Under the pieces are notes generated by a model, which did not search any database, had not been told where the DNA came from, and worked only from the letters and a program-made list of their open reading frames with translations. A stretch of 64,000 bases of DNA from Amycolatopsis eburnea (GTDB lineage: Bacteria; Actinomycetota; Actinomycetes; Mycobacteriales; Pseudonocardiaceae): the NCBI RefSeq assembly GCF_003937945.1, contig NZ_RSEC01000008.1:1-64000 (forward strand), in the 5' to 3' direction. Position 1 is the stretch's first letter; each line of letters opens with the position of its first letter. Of the stretch, positions 57,117-64,000 are shown one piece after another. Made by a program: the position numbers and the translations under genes.

Positions 57117-58037
57117 GTGACCGATCGTTCGCCCTCCGCCGCCGCCGTCACCCGCCTGGCTGACAACGTCCACGGCTACGTCCAGCCGGACGGCTCCTGG
57201 TACATCAACAACTGCGGGTTCGTCGACGCCGGCGACCACACCGTCCTCATCGACACCTGCTCGACCGAGCGCCGCACGCGCGCGCTGCTCGACACCGTCG
57301 AGGCCACCACCGGCCGCCCGGTGACGACGCTGGTCAACACCCACCACCACGGCGACCACACCAACGGCAACTACCTCGTCGAAGGCGCGACGGTCATCGG
57401 CCACCGCAAGACCCGCGAGCTGCTGGTCGCCGAGGGCATCCAGACGTTCGACGGCATCTTCGTCGGCAACGACTGGGGCGAGCTGCGCTCGCGGCCGCCG
57501 GAGGTCGTGTTCGACGACCGGCTGACCGTGCACGCCGGCGACACGACCCTCGAGCTGATCCACCCGGGCCACGCCGCCCACACCACCAACGACGTCCTGG
57601 TCTGGCTGCCGGAGCGGCGGGTGCTCTACGCCGGCGACCTGGTGTTCAACGGCGGCAGCCCGTTCGCGCTGATGGGTTCGGTGGCCGGCTGGCGCCAGGC
57701 GCTGGACGTGATCCGGGAGCTGTCGCCGGAGGTGATCCTGCCGGGGCACGGGCCCGCGTGCGGGCTCGACGTCGTCGACACGGTGGACGCCTACCTGAAG
57801 TTCGTCCAGGAGACGGCCGAGCGCGGGAAGGCCGCCGGGCTGTCCCCGCTCGAAGTGGCGAAGGACACCGACCTGGGTGACTTTGCGGTGCTGAGCGAGC
57901 AGGAGCGGCTGCCGGGCAACCTGCACCGGGCGTACGCCGAGCTGGACGGCGCCGAATGGGGTGCTCAGATCGATCTCGCGGCCGCGGTGATGGACATGGT
58001 GGCGATCAACCGGGGTCCCATCCGCTGCTTCTCCTGA
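57117..58037 (+). CDS. MBL-fold metallo-hydrolase
   Basis: A 306-residue metallo-beta-lactamase-fold enzyme. The metal motif is TLVNTHHHGDHTNGNYL (HxHxDH, about residues 72-84), with later ligands in HPGHAAHTTNDVLVWL, YAGDLVF and LPGHGPAC. The substrate is unknown; alkylsulfatase, lactonase or quinone-related roles are possible. GTG 57117 was chosen; GTG 57108 is 3 codons longer in frame. A 236-bp gap to the Scr1-like gene holds nothing clear. Confidence 0.88.
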   Translation: MTDRSPSAAAVTRLADNVHGYVQPDGSWYINNCGFVDAGDHTVLIDTCSTERRTRALLDTVEATTGRPVTTLVNTHHHGDHTNGNYLVEGATVIGHRKTRELLVAEGIQTFDGIFVGNDWGELRSRPPEVVFDDRLTVHAGDTTLELIHPGHAAHTTNDVLVWLPERRVLYAGDLVFNGGSPFALMGSVAGWRQALDVIRELSPEVILPGHGPACGLDVVDTVDAYLKFVQETAERGKAAGLSPLEVAKDTDLGDFAVLSEQERLPGNLHRAYAELDGAEWGAQIDLAAAVMDMVAINRGPIRCFS

Positions 58038-58121
58038 ACTGCGTGAGCCGCGGCGCCGTACCTCCCATGAGGCGTCGATCGGACTACTGTCTGAATCGAG
58101 AGAGACTTCGGAAGGATTCGG

Positions 58122-59561
58122 ATGAGCAAGAAGGCGAGCATCGGGGTCACCGGCCTGGCGGTCATGGGCCGCAACCTGGCCCGCAACCTGGCCCGGCACG
58201 GGCACACCGTGGCCCTGCACAACCGGTCCGAGGAGCGGACCCGCGCGCTGGTGGAGCAGTTCGGCGACGAGGGCGACTTCATCCCGGCCTACTCCGCGCA
58301 GGAGTTCGTCAACGCGCTGGAGCGGCCCCGCCAGGTCGTGATCATGGTCAAGGCGGGCGGCCCGACGGACGCCGTCATCGAGGAGTTCGCGCCGCTGCTC
58401 GAAGAGGGCGACGTGATCATCGACGCCGGCAACGCGCACTTCGCCGACACGCGCCGCCGCGAGAAGGCGCTGCGCGAGCGCGGGCTGCACTTCGTCGGCA
58501 GCGGCGTCTCCGGCGGCGAGGAGGGCGCGCTGCACGGCCCGAGCATCATGCCCGGCGGTTCCAAGGAGTCGTACGAGTCGCTCGGCCCGCTGTTCGAGGA
58601 CATCTCGGCGAAGGTCGACGGCCAGCCGTGCTGCACGCACATCGGCGCGGACGGCGCCGGCCACTTCGTCAAGATGGTGCACAACGGCATCGAGTACGCC
58701 GACATGCAGCTGATCGCGGAGTCGTTCGACCTGCTGCGCCACGCGGGCGGCTACTCCCCCGCCGAGATCGCCGACGTCTTCCGCACGTGGAACACCGGGC
58801 GGCTCGACTCGTACCTGATCGAGATCACCGCCGAGGTGCTCGCGCACGTCGACAAGTCGTCGGGCAAGCCGTTCGTCGACGTCGTCGAGGACGCCGCCGA
58901 GCAGAAGGGCACCGGCCGCTGGACCGTGCAGATCGGTCTCGACCTCGGGGTCCCGATCTCCGGCATCGCGGAAGCCGTCTTCGCGCGTTCGCTGTCCGGC
59001 TCGAAGCCGCTGCGCGCGGCGGCCCGCGGTCTGGGCGGCCCGTCGGCGACTCCGCTGTCGGGTTCGTCGCTGGACCGCTTCGCCGACGACGTCGAGCAGG
59101 CGCTGTACGCGTCGAAGGTCGTCGCGTACGCGCAGGGCTTCAACCAGATCCAGGCCGGCGCGACCGAGTACGGCTGGGACATCGACCTCGGCAAGGTCGC
59201 CTCGATCTGGCGCGGCGGCTGCATCATCCGCGCGAAGTTCCTCAACGACATCACCTCGGCCTATGCCGAAGAGCCGCAGCTCCCGACGCTGCTGACGTCG
59301 GGCGGCTTCCGCAAGGCGGTCGAGGACGCGCAGGACTCGTGGCGTTCGGTGATCTCGACGGCGGTCAAGCTCGGCATCCCGACGCCGGGCTTCTCGACGG
59401 CGCTGGCGTACTACGACGGCCTCCGCGCCGACCGCCTGCCCGCGGCCCTCGTCCAGGGCCAGCGCGACTTCTTCGGCGCCCACACGTACCGCCGCGTGGA
59501 CCGCGAAGGCTCGTTCCACACGGCCTGGGCCGCCGACGGCCGCCCGGAATCCGGCGCCTGA
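58122..59561 (+). CDS. gnd: 6-phosphogluconate dehydrogenase, decarboxylating
   Basis: A 479-residue oxidative pentose-phosphate enzyme converting 6-phosphogluconate to ribulose 5-phosphate with NADPH and CO2. NADP motif GVTGLAVMGRNLARNLARHG (residues 8-27), substrate site GSGVSGGEEGA (about 126), catalytic Lys in HFVKMVHNGIEYADMQ (about 185) and the C-terminal GAHTYRRVD are all present; length is standard for the dimeric form. ATG 58122 follows GGAAGGA. A large hairpin terminator follows. Confidence 0.97.
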   Translation: MSKKASIGVTGLAVMGRNLARNLARHGHTVALHNRSEERTRALVEQFGDEGDFIPAYSAQEFVNALERPRQVVIMVKAGGPTDAVIEEFAPLLEEGDVIIDAGNAHFADTRRREKALRERGLHFVGSGVSGGEEGALHGPSIMPGGSKESYESLGPLFEDISAKVDGQPCCTHIGADGAGHFVKMVHNGIEYADMQLIAESFDLLRHAGGYSPAEIADVFRTWNTGRLDSYLIEITAEVLAHVDKSSGKPFVDVVEDAAEQKGTGRWTVQIGLDLGVPISGIAEAVFARSLSGSKPLRAAARGLGGPSATPLSGSSLDRFADDVEQALYASKVVAYAQGFNQIQAGATEYGWDIDLGKVASIWRGGCIIRAKFLNDITSAYAEEPQLPTLLTSGGFRKAVEDAQDSWRSVISTAVKLGIPTPGFSTALAYYDGLRADRLPAALVQGQRDFFGAHTYRRVDREGSFHTAWAADGRPESGA

Positions 59562-59567
59562 CGAAGT

Positions 59568-59618
59568 CCGTGAAGGCCTCCTTACCGGCTTTTTTGCCCG
59601 GCAAGGAGGCCTTCACGG
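59568..59618 (+). terminator. 16-bp hairpin with internal T-run after gnd
   Basis: CCGTGAAGGCCTCCTT (59568-59583) pairs perfectly with AAGGAGGCCTTCACGG (59603-59618). The loop contains TTTTTT. It lies 6 nt after the gnd stop and 13 nt from the convergent HTH-ClpN stop, so it serves both genes. The core GAAGGCCTCCTT matches the hairpin at 52420. Confidence 0.85.
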
Positions 59619-59631
59619 CTTTCCGGGAGTC

Positions 59632-60369
59632 TCACTGGCCGCGGGCGGCGAGGATTTCCGCCAGCACCTCCTGGATCTTCGCTTCGGCCTTGTCCTTCTT
59701 GACGCCGAGGCCGTCGAGCACCTCGAACCCGGCGCCCTCGCGCTGTTCCAGCAGCGCCAGCAGCATGTGCTCGGTGCCGATGTAGTTGTGGCCCAGCCGC
59801 AGGCCTTCGCGCATCGTGAGTTCGAGGGTCTTCTTGGCGGCGGCCGAGAACGGCACCGGGTTCGGCACCGGATCGACCCCCTCGGGCAGCCGTGCTTCGG
59901 CGGCTTCGCGGACGGCGTCGAGCTGGACGCCCTGGGCGAGGATCGCGCCCGCCGCGAGCGCCGCGGGTTCGGTGAGCAGGCCCAGCACGATGTGCACGGT
60001 GTCGATCTCGGGGCTGGCGTTGTCCACAGCGGACTTCTGGGCCTCGACGATCACGTGCCGCGCCCGGTCGGTGTAGCGGCCGTAGACGCGTTCGATCGCG
60101 CCGGAGGGGTCGCCGCCGGGGTCGACCTTGGGCACGAACCGCTTCTGGGCGGCCTGCTTGGTGACGCCCATGCTCTTGCCGATCTCGGTCCACGACGCCC
60201 CGGAGCGCCGGGCCTGGTCGACGAAGTGGCCGATCAGGTGGTCGGCCACCTCGCCGAGGTGTTCGCCCACGTAGACGGCGTCGGACAGCTGGGCGAGGGC
60301 GTCCTTGTCGTTGTTGCTCTTGATCGCGCTGATGAGGTCGTCGAGTTTGACGTTGGCGGGAAGGTCCAT
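59632..60369 (-). CDS. fused HTH-ClpN regulator
   Basis: A 245-residue protein: a helical N-terminal part (1-55), an HTH (SWTEIGKSMGVTKQAAQKRF, about residues 58-77), then two Clp_N repeats (TVHIVLGLLTEPAALAAG near 125 and GTEHMLLALLEQREGAGF near 200) and a charged helix at the end. No AAA+ module is present. It is the fused counterpart of the split pair at 41045-41781. ATG 60369 lies 3 nt from the first of two GTCAAC-N5-GTTGAC palindromes, which implies autoregulation. Function undescribed to my knowledge. Confidence 0.88.
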   Translation of the reverse strand: MDLPANVKLDDLISAIKSNNDKDALAQLSDAVYVGEHLGEVADHLIGHFVDQARRSGASWTEIGKSMGVTKQAAQKRFVPKVDPGGDPSGAIERVYGRYTDRARHVIVEAQKSAVDNASPEIDTVHIVLGLLTEPAALAAGAILAQGVQLDAVREAAEARLPEGVDPVPNPVPFSAAAKKTLELTMREGLRLGHNYIGTEHMLLALLEQREGAGFEVLDGLGVKKDKAEAKIQEVLAEILAARGQ

Positions 60370-60372
60370 GCC

Positions 60373-60417
60373 GTCAACTGTAGGTTGACGATTTCGCCTC
60401 GTCAACCGCGAGTTGAC
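60373..60417. promoter_or_regulatory. twin GTCAAC-N5-GTTGAC operators at the fused HTH-ClpN gene
   Basis: GTCAACTGTAGGTTGAC (60373-60389) and GTCAACCGCGAGTTGAC (60401-60417) have the same half-sites as the operators at 41785-41827, but 5-nt rather than 4-nt spacers; centres are 28 bp apart. The second lies inside the 3' end of the upstream flavoprotein gene. Confidence 0.8.
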
Positions 60418-61640
60418 GCCGCCTTCAGGTGCTCCTTGAGGTTGAACTCGCTCACCTCGAGGTCCGCGTACCGCGGGTGCGGATCGGCGGTGAAGAGCCG
60501 CCGCGCGGCGATGTGGTCGGCGGGCCGGTTCACCGACTCCACCGCGATCAGGACGTCGTCGCGGAAGGACAGCACCGAGAACTTGCCCGCGTCGCGGTCG
60601 CCGGCGACCACCGTGCGGTCGGCGCCGGCGAGGATGCCCGCGATCTGCAGCTTCGCGCCCGACTGGTCGGTCCAGAACCACGGCAGACTCGCGTACGGCT
60701 CAGGGGTGCCGGTGATCGCCGCGGCCACGCTGCGGGCCTGGTCGACGGCGTTCTGCACGGACTCCAGCCGGGTCGCCGCGCCCGCCTGCACGCACGGGAA
60801 GTTCGCGCAGTCGCCGATGGCGAAGATCTTCTCGTCCGACGTCCGCAGGTGCTCGTCGACGACCACGCCGTTGTCCACCGGCAGCCCGGCCTCGGCGGCG
60901 AGCGTCGTCTCCGGCACGACGCCGACGGCGACGACGACCAGGTCCGCGGGCAGCCGCGTGCCGTCGGACAGCTCGACCTCGCGCACCCGCTCGTCCCCGT
61001 GCAGGGCCGTGACGCCCTGGCCGAGCAGCACCGTGTGCCCGGCTTCGCGGTGCAGCGCGGCGAAGTACGCGGAGATCTCCGGCGTCGCGACCCGGTTGAG
61101 CAGCCGGTCCTGCGCCTCGACGACGGTCACCGGGCGGCCGGCGTGCGAGGCGAACTCCAGCCCGATGAACCCGCCGCCGACCACGACGACGTTTTCGGCG
61201 TGCGCCAGGGATTCGCGCAGCCGGTCGGCGTCGTCGCGGGTGCGCAGGGTCAGCACGCCCGGCAGGTCCGCGCCGGGGACGGGCAGCGTGCGGTTGCGCG
61301 CGCCGGTGGCCAGCACCAGGTGGTCGTAGCCCAGCTCACGGCCGTCTTCGAGCCGCACCAGCGACGCCTCGCGGTCGATCGCGGCGACCCGCCCGGCGAC
61401 CAGTTCGATGTCCTTCTCCGCGAAGAAGTCCTCGCCGCGCAGGTGCAGCTGTTCGAGCCCGGCGGTGCCGGCCAGGTAGGCCTTCGACAGCGGCGGCCGC
61501 TGGTACGGCACGCCCGGCTCGTCCCCGACGAGCACGACCCGGCCGTCGAAGCCCTTGTCCCGCAGCGACGCGACGGCCTGGAACCCGCTTTGCCCCGACC
61601 CGACGACGAGAACCGTGTTCTGTGCACCCATGACCGCCAT
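60402..61640 (-). CDS. FAD/NAD(P)-dependent ferredoxin reductase (rhodocoxin reductase-like)
   Basis: A 412-residue flavoprotein with two dinucleotide folds: FAD motif VLVVGSGQSGFQAVASLRDKG (slightly split, about residues 10-30), NAD motif VVVVGGGFIGLEFASHAG (about 147-164) and the second FAD motif KIFAIGDCANFP near 275. It likely passes electrons from NAD(P)H to a ferredoxin for a P450 or oxygenase. It sits 16 bp downstream of the iclR gene on the same strand, so it may belong to the 63908-60402 transcription unit. Confidence 0.9.
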   Translation of the reverse strand: MAVMGAQNTVLVVGSGQSGFQAVASLRDKGFDGRVVLVGDEPGVPYQRPPLSKAYLAGTAGLEQLHLRGEDFFAEKDIELVAGRVAAIDREASLVRLEDGRELGYDHLVLATGARNRTLPVPGADLPGVLTLRTRDDADRLRESLAHAENVVVVGGGFIGLEFASHAGRPVTVVEAQDRLLNRVATPEISAYFAALHREAGHTVLLGQGVTALHGDERVREVELSDGTRLPADLVVVAVGVVPETTLAAEAGLPVDNGVVVDEHLRTSDEKIFAIGDCANFPCVQAGAATRLESVQNAVDQARSVAAAITGTPEPYASLPWFWTDQSGAKLQIAGILAGADRTVVAGDRDAGKFSVLSFRDDVLIAVESVNRPADHIAARRLFTADPHPRYADLEVSEFNLKEHLKAASTRG

Positions 61641-61655
61641 CCGATCACAAGAGGC

Positions 61656-62447
61656 TCAAGCCGTCGAGGAGCCGCCGCTCGACCGCAGCGCGCGCGGGGC
61701 CCCGAGCACCCGCGAGATGCCCCGCGCCGCGGCCCGCACGGCCGGGACGAGCGTCCGCGGGTCGGTCCCCTCCGCGGGGACGACGATGGAGATCGCCGCC
61801 CCCACTTCGTCGGTGGCGTCGTAGACCGGGGCCGCCACGGACAACGCGATCAGCTCGATCTGGCCGTCGCTGATCGCGTAGCCGTCGCGCCGGACGTCGG
61901 CCAGCACGCGCCGCAGCTGCGCGGCCGAACCGATCGTCTTGGGCGTGAACGTCTTGAGCGGCCCGGCCAGGACCGCTTCCTGCGCCTCGGCGGGTGCGTG
62001 CGCGAGCAGCACCTGACCGACCCCGGTGGCGTGCGCGGGCAGGCGGCCGCCGACGCGCGTGAGGACGTTGACCGCGCCGCGGCCGGAGATCCGCTCGACG
62101 TAGACGACTTCGGCGCCGTCGAGCACGGCGAGCTGCACGTTCTGGTGGGTGGCCTCGTAGAGGTCCTCCAGGAACGGCATCGCGCTTTCCCGCAGCTCCG
62201 CGCCGTGCGGCGCCAGCGACGCGACCTCCCACAGCCACAGCCCGACGCGGTACACGCCCGCTTCGTCGCGGACGAGCGCCCCGCGCCGGGTCAGCTCGCC
62301 CGCCAGCCGGTGCGTGGTCGACAGCGGCAGCCCGGCGCGGCGGCTCAGCTCGGACAGCGTGAGCCTCGGCCGCTCGGCGGTGAAGGCACCGAGCAGGTCG
62401 AGGACGCGGTCCACGACCGACGGCGGCCGCCGCGCGCTGTGCCGCAC
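61656..62447 (-). CDS. IclR-family transcriptional regulator
   Basis: A 263-residue regulator: winged HTH at about 12-70 (LTLSELSRRAGLPLSTTHRL) and a C-terminal IclR effector domain with LPAHATGVGQVLLAHAP (about 135-150) and DGYAISDGQIELIALSV. GTG 62447 starts 5 nt after the NIPSNAP stop. It probably controls the upstream NIPSNAP/MetE-like genes; the effector is likely a pathway metabolite. Confidence 0.9.
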   Translation of the reverse strand: MRHSARRPPSVVDRVLDLLGAFTAERPRLTLSELSRRAGLPLSTTHRLAGELTRRGALVRDEAGVYRVGLWLWEVASLAPHGAELRESAMPFLEDLYEATHQNVQLAVLDGAEVVYVERISGRGAVNVLTRVGGRLPAHATGVGQVLLAHAPAEAQEAVLAGPLKTFTPKTIGSAAQLRRVLADVRRDGYAISDGQIELIALSVAAPVYDATDEVGAAISIVVPAEGTDPRTLVPAVRAAARGISRVLGAPRALRSSGGSSTA

Positions 62448-62451
62448 CGGA

Positions 62452-62772
62452 TCAGTCTTCGTCGTCGCCCGGCAGCAGCGGGCGCATGAACGTCCGCCGG
62501 TACCGGAGCACGCAGCCGCTTTCCTCGCGGATCTTGTCGGCCTCGATGAAGTCCGGGTCGGCGCCGAACAGCGTCCGGTAGCGCTCGTACGCGGCGAGGC
62601 TCTCGAAGCTGAACAGCGCCCGTGCTTCGTCGCTCGCCCCTTCCGACGGCAGGAAGTAGCCGTGGTGGACGCCGCCTTCGCGCTGCACCAGCCGCATCCA
62701 CGCGGCGGCGAAGCGTTCGAAGTCGGCGATTTTCGCGGGGTCGATGACGTAGTCGACGACGCACGTGATCAT
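62452..62772 (-). CDS. NIPSNAP family protein
   Basis: A 106-residue dimeric alpha-beta barrel protein: ITCVVDYVIDPAKIADFERF, HHGYFLPSEGASDEARALFSF and SFESLAAYERYRTLFGADPDF are NIPSNAP features. The family is often next to catabolic enzymes and may bind small aromatic or lipid ligands. The ATG overlaps the MetE-like stop (ATGA), so they are translated together. Confidence 0.87.
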   Translation of the reverse strand: MITCVVDYVIDPAKIADFERFAAAWMRLVQREGGVHHGYFLPSEGASDEARALFSFESLAAYERYRTLFGADPDFIEADKIREESGCVLRYRRTFMRPLLPGDDED

Positions 62773-63908
62773 CGGCCGCCCCAGACCCGGTCGGCCGTGG
62801 CCACGATCAGCTCCAGCTTCCGCAGCTGGTCGTCCGCGGTCAGGTCGTTGCCCTCCTCGGTCGAGGAGAACCCGCACTGCGGCGACAGGCAGAGCTGGTC
62901 GATGTCGACGTACCGCGACGCTTCTTCGATCCGCCGCACGAGGACGTCGGCGTCCTCCAGCTCCGGCCGCTTCGTCGTGACCAGGCCGAGGACGACCTTC
63001 TTGTCCTTCGGCACGAACCGCAGCGGTTCGAAGCCGCCCGAGCGTTCGTCGTCGAACTCGAGGAAGAACCCGTCGACGGCCAGGTCGCCGAAGAGCGCTT
63101 CCGCGACGAACTCGTAGCTGCCGGACGCGACCCACGAGGACCGGAAGTTGCCGCGGCACAGGTGGGTCGTCACCGTGAGGTCTTCCGGCCGGCCGGCCAG
63201 CGCCGCGTTCATCGTCGCGATGTTGCGCAGGTGCTGGGTGTCCGGGTCGCCGCCCATCCGCGCGACGAGCTCCCGCTGCGCCGGGTCGTTGAGGTAGGCG
63301 AGGCTGGTGTCGTCGAGCTGGAGGTACCGGCAGCCGAGCCCGTGCACCGCGGAAACCTGCGCGGCGTAGGCGGAGCTGAGGTCGGCGAAGAACTCTTCGA
63401 GGTCCGGGTAAACGCTCTCACTGACCGCGGCCCGGCCGCCGCGGTAGTAGACCATGCTGGGCGACGGGATGGTCAGCTTCGGCGTCACCCCGGCGTCCAC
63501 ATGGGACTTGAGGAACTCGAAGTGCGCGGCGAAGATCGGCTCGTCGAGCCGCACCTTCCCGTCGACCTGCAGGCCCGGTGGGCTGAACTCGAGGTCCCCG
63601 GCCAGGTTGTGGAACTTGACGTGCAGCCGCTCGTCGCTCTTCGAGACGCCGCCGAGCGCGTAGATGAAGTCCATGTGCCACGAGGCACGCCGGAATTCGC
63701 CGTCGGTGGCCGAGCTCAGCCCGGCCGCCTTCTGCATCTTGATCACGTCGCGGATCGCGTCGTCCTCGACCGCGCGGAGCTGCTCCGCGCCGATCTCACC
63801 GGTTTCGTGCCGCCGCCGCGCGTCACGCAGGACCGGGGGCCGCAGGAGGCTCCCGACGTGATCGGCGCGAAACGGCGGGCCCACCTGGGGAATGCCGCCC
63901 GAAGTCAT
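62769..63908 (-). CDS. cobalamin-independent methionine synthase-like protein (MetE C-terminal family)
   Basis: A 379-residue protein of the MetE C-terminal/uroporphyrinogen decarboxylase-like barrel family. Zinc-ligand regions are recognisable: FRADHVGSLLRPP (His near residue 14), THLCRGNFRSSW (about 235) and QLCLSPQCGFSST (about 335), giving the His/Cys/Cys set. Stand-alone members of this family act on methylated compounds other than methyl-THF in some catabolic operons. ATG 63908 was chosen; a longer frame starts at 63962. It heads the NIPSNAP-IclR group. Confidence 0.88.
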   Translation of the reverse strand: MTSGGIPQVGPPFRADHVGSLLRPPVLRDARRRHETGEIGAEQLRAVEDDAIRDVIKMQKAAGLSSATDGEFRRASWHMDFIYALGGVSKSDERLHVKFHNLAGDLEFSPPGLQVDGKVRLDEPIFAAHFEFLKSHVDAGVTPKLTIPSPSMVYYRGGRAAVSESVYPDLEEFFADLSSAYAAQVSAVHGLGCRYLQLDDTSLAYLNDPAQRELVARMGGDPDTQHLRNIATMNAALAGRPEDLTVTTHLCRGNFRSSWVASGSYEFVAEALFGDLAVDGFFLEFDDERSGGFEPLRFVPKDKKVVLGLVTTKRPELEDADVLVRRIEEASRYVDIDQLCLSPQCGFSSTEEGNDLTADDQLRKLELIVATADRVWGGR

Positions 63909-64000
63909 GCACCGATGGTCACACATTCCGGGCCTTCGCGCCGCCCCCGGAAACAAGATCATGACGCCGGCGACTTGCTACCGTCACGCCCGGCGCGTTG

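Noticed and set aside
1..64000. CRISPR arrays, tRNA or rRNA genes, integrase-attachment sites, and phage-defence gene sets
   Set aside because: I looked for regularly spaced repeats, tRNA-like cloverleafs ending in CCA, rRNA cores and defence domains (restriction enzymes, Cas, TA pairs) and saw none convincing. Short tRNAs could be missed by eye.

Overview
This window is chromosomal DNA from a very GC-rich actinobacterium, most likely a member of the Pseudonocardiaceae and plausibly an Amycolatopsis. The evidence is the strong GC bias with many GTG starts, a mycothiol gene (mshA), an HbhA/DUF2516/XRE locus in the mycobacterial order, Scr1-type HTH and DUF397 genes, tandem DUF574-type methyltransferases, CGNR regulators and 4-nt ATGA/GTGA gene overlaps throughout. 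The genus is inference; family-level placement is firmer. I see no rRNA, tRNA, CRISPR array, prophage or complete insertion sequence. The only mobile trace is the 3' end of an IS110-type transposase at the left edge.

Layout. 0-7.4 kb: cell-envelope and redox housekeeping (DUF4349 lipoprotein, YbjN, mshA, hydrolase, L,D-transpeptidase, murB, DUF2505, a methyltransferase-like protein). 7.5-14.8 kb: DedA, a truncated maleylpyruvate-isomerase-like gene, purU, and several oxidoreductases or small enzymes paired with divergent regulators and clear palindromic operators (adh/tetR, HAD/arsR). 15-21.6 kb: a GntR-headed, fully overlapped operon of a ferredoxin, a SsuABC-like importer whose binding protein has a NosL-like tail, and a flavoprotein fused to HEAT repeats. 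21.7-25.5 kb: MarR, methyltransferase and a compatible-solute importer lacking an ATPase gene. 25.5-29 kb: an overlapped YbaK/ornithine-cyclodeaminase/aromatic-ammonia-lyase/CadD-like operon. 29-36.5 kb: hbhA locus, PCMT-like methyltransferase, Zn-ribbon ATPase, VOC and CGNR genes, a cluster of DnaA-box-like sites, DUF445 and an aminotransferase.

36.5-41 kb holds a structured leader before a Thr/Ala-rich secreted protein, a hairpin-rich gap with a possible 54-aa gene, and the divergent yczR/yczE pair. At 41-41.9 kb and 59.6-60.4 kb lie two versions of the same small regulator: an HTH module with a ClpA/B/C N-domain, split into two overlapping genes at the first site and fused into one protein at the second. 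Each has a pair of GTCAAC/GTTGAC palindromes at its start. 42.7-48.8 kb carries DUF998, D-cysteine desulfhydrase, amidase/TetR/MpaB-like genes and a CGNR/hydrolase pair with twin operators. 48.9-52.4 kb is a four-gene cassette of exported or membrane proteins with paired histidine motifs, probably metal-related. 52.5-57 kb is a Pseudonocardiaceae-type accessory stretch (DUF397, two orphan small genes, three tandem methyltransferases, Scr1-like HTH). 57-64 kb holds an MBL hydrolase, gnd, the fused HTH-ClpN gene, a ferredoxin-reductase-like flavoprotein, IclR, NIPSNAP and a MetE-like protein.

The candidates for undescribed biology are the HTH-ClpN regulators with conserved operators, the 15-21.6 kb flavoprotein-HEAT/importer operon, and the 48.9-52.4 kb His-motif membrane cassette. 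Functions here are read from motifs by eye; no database search was run.
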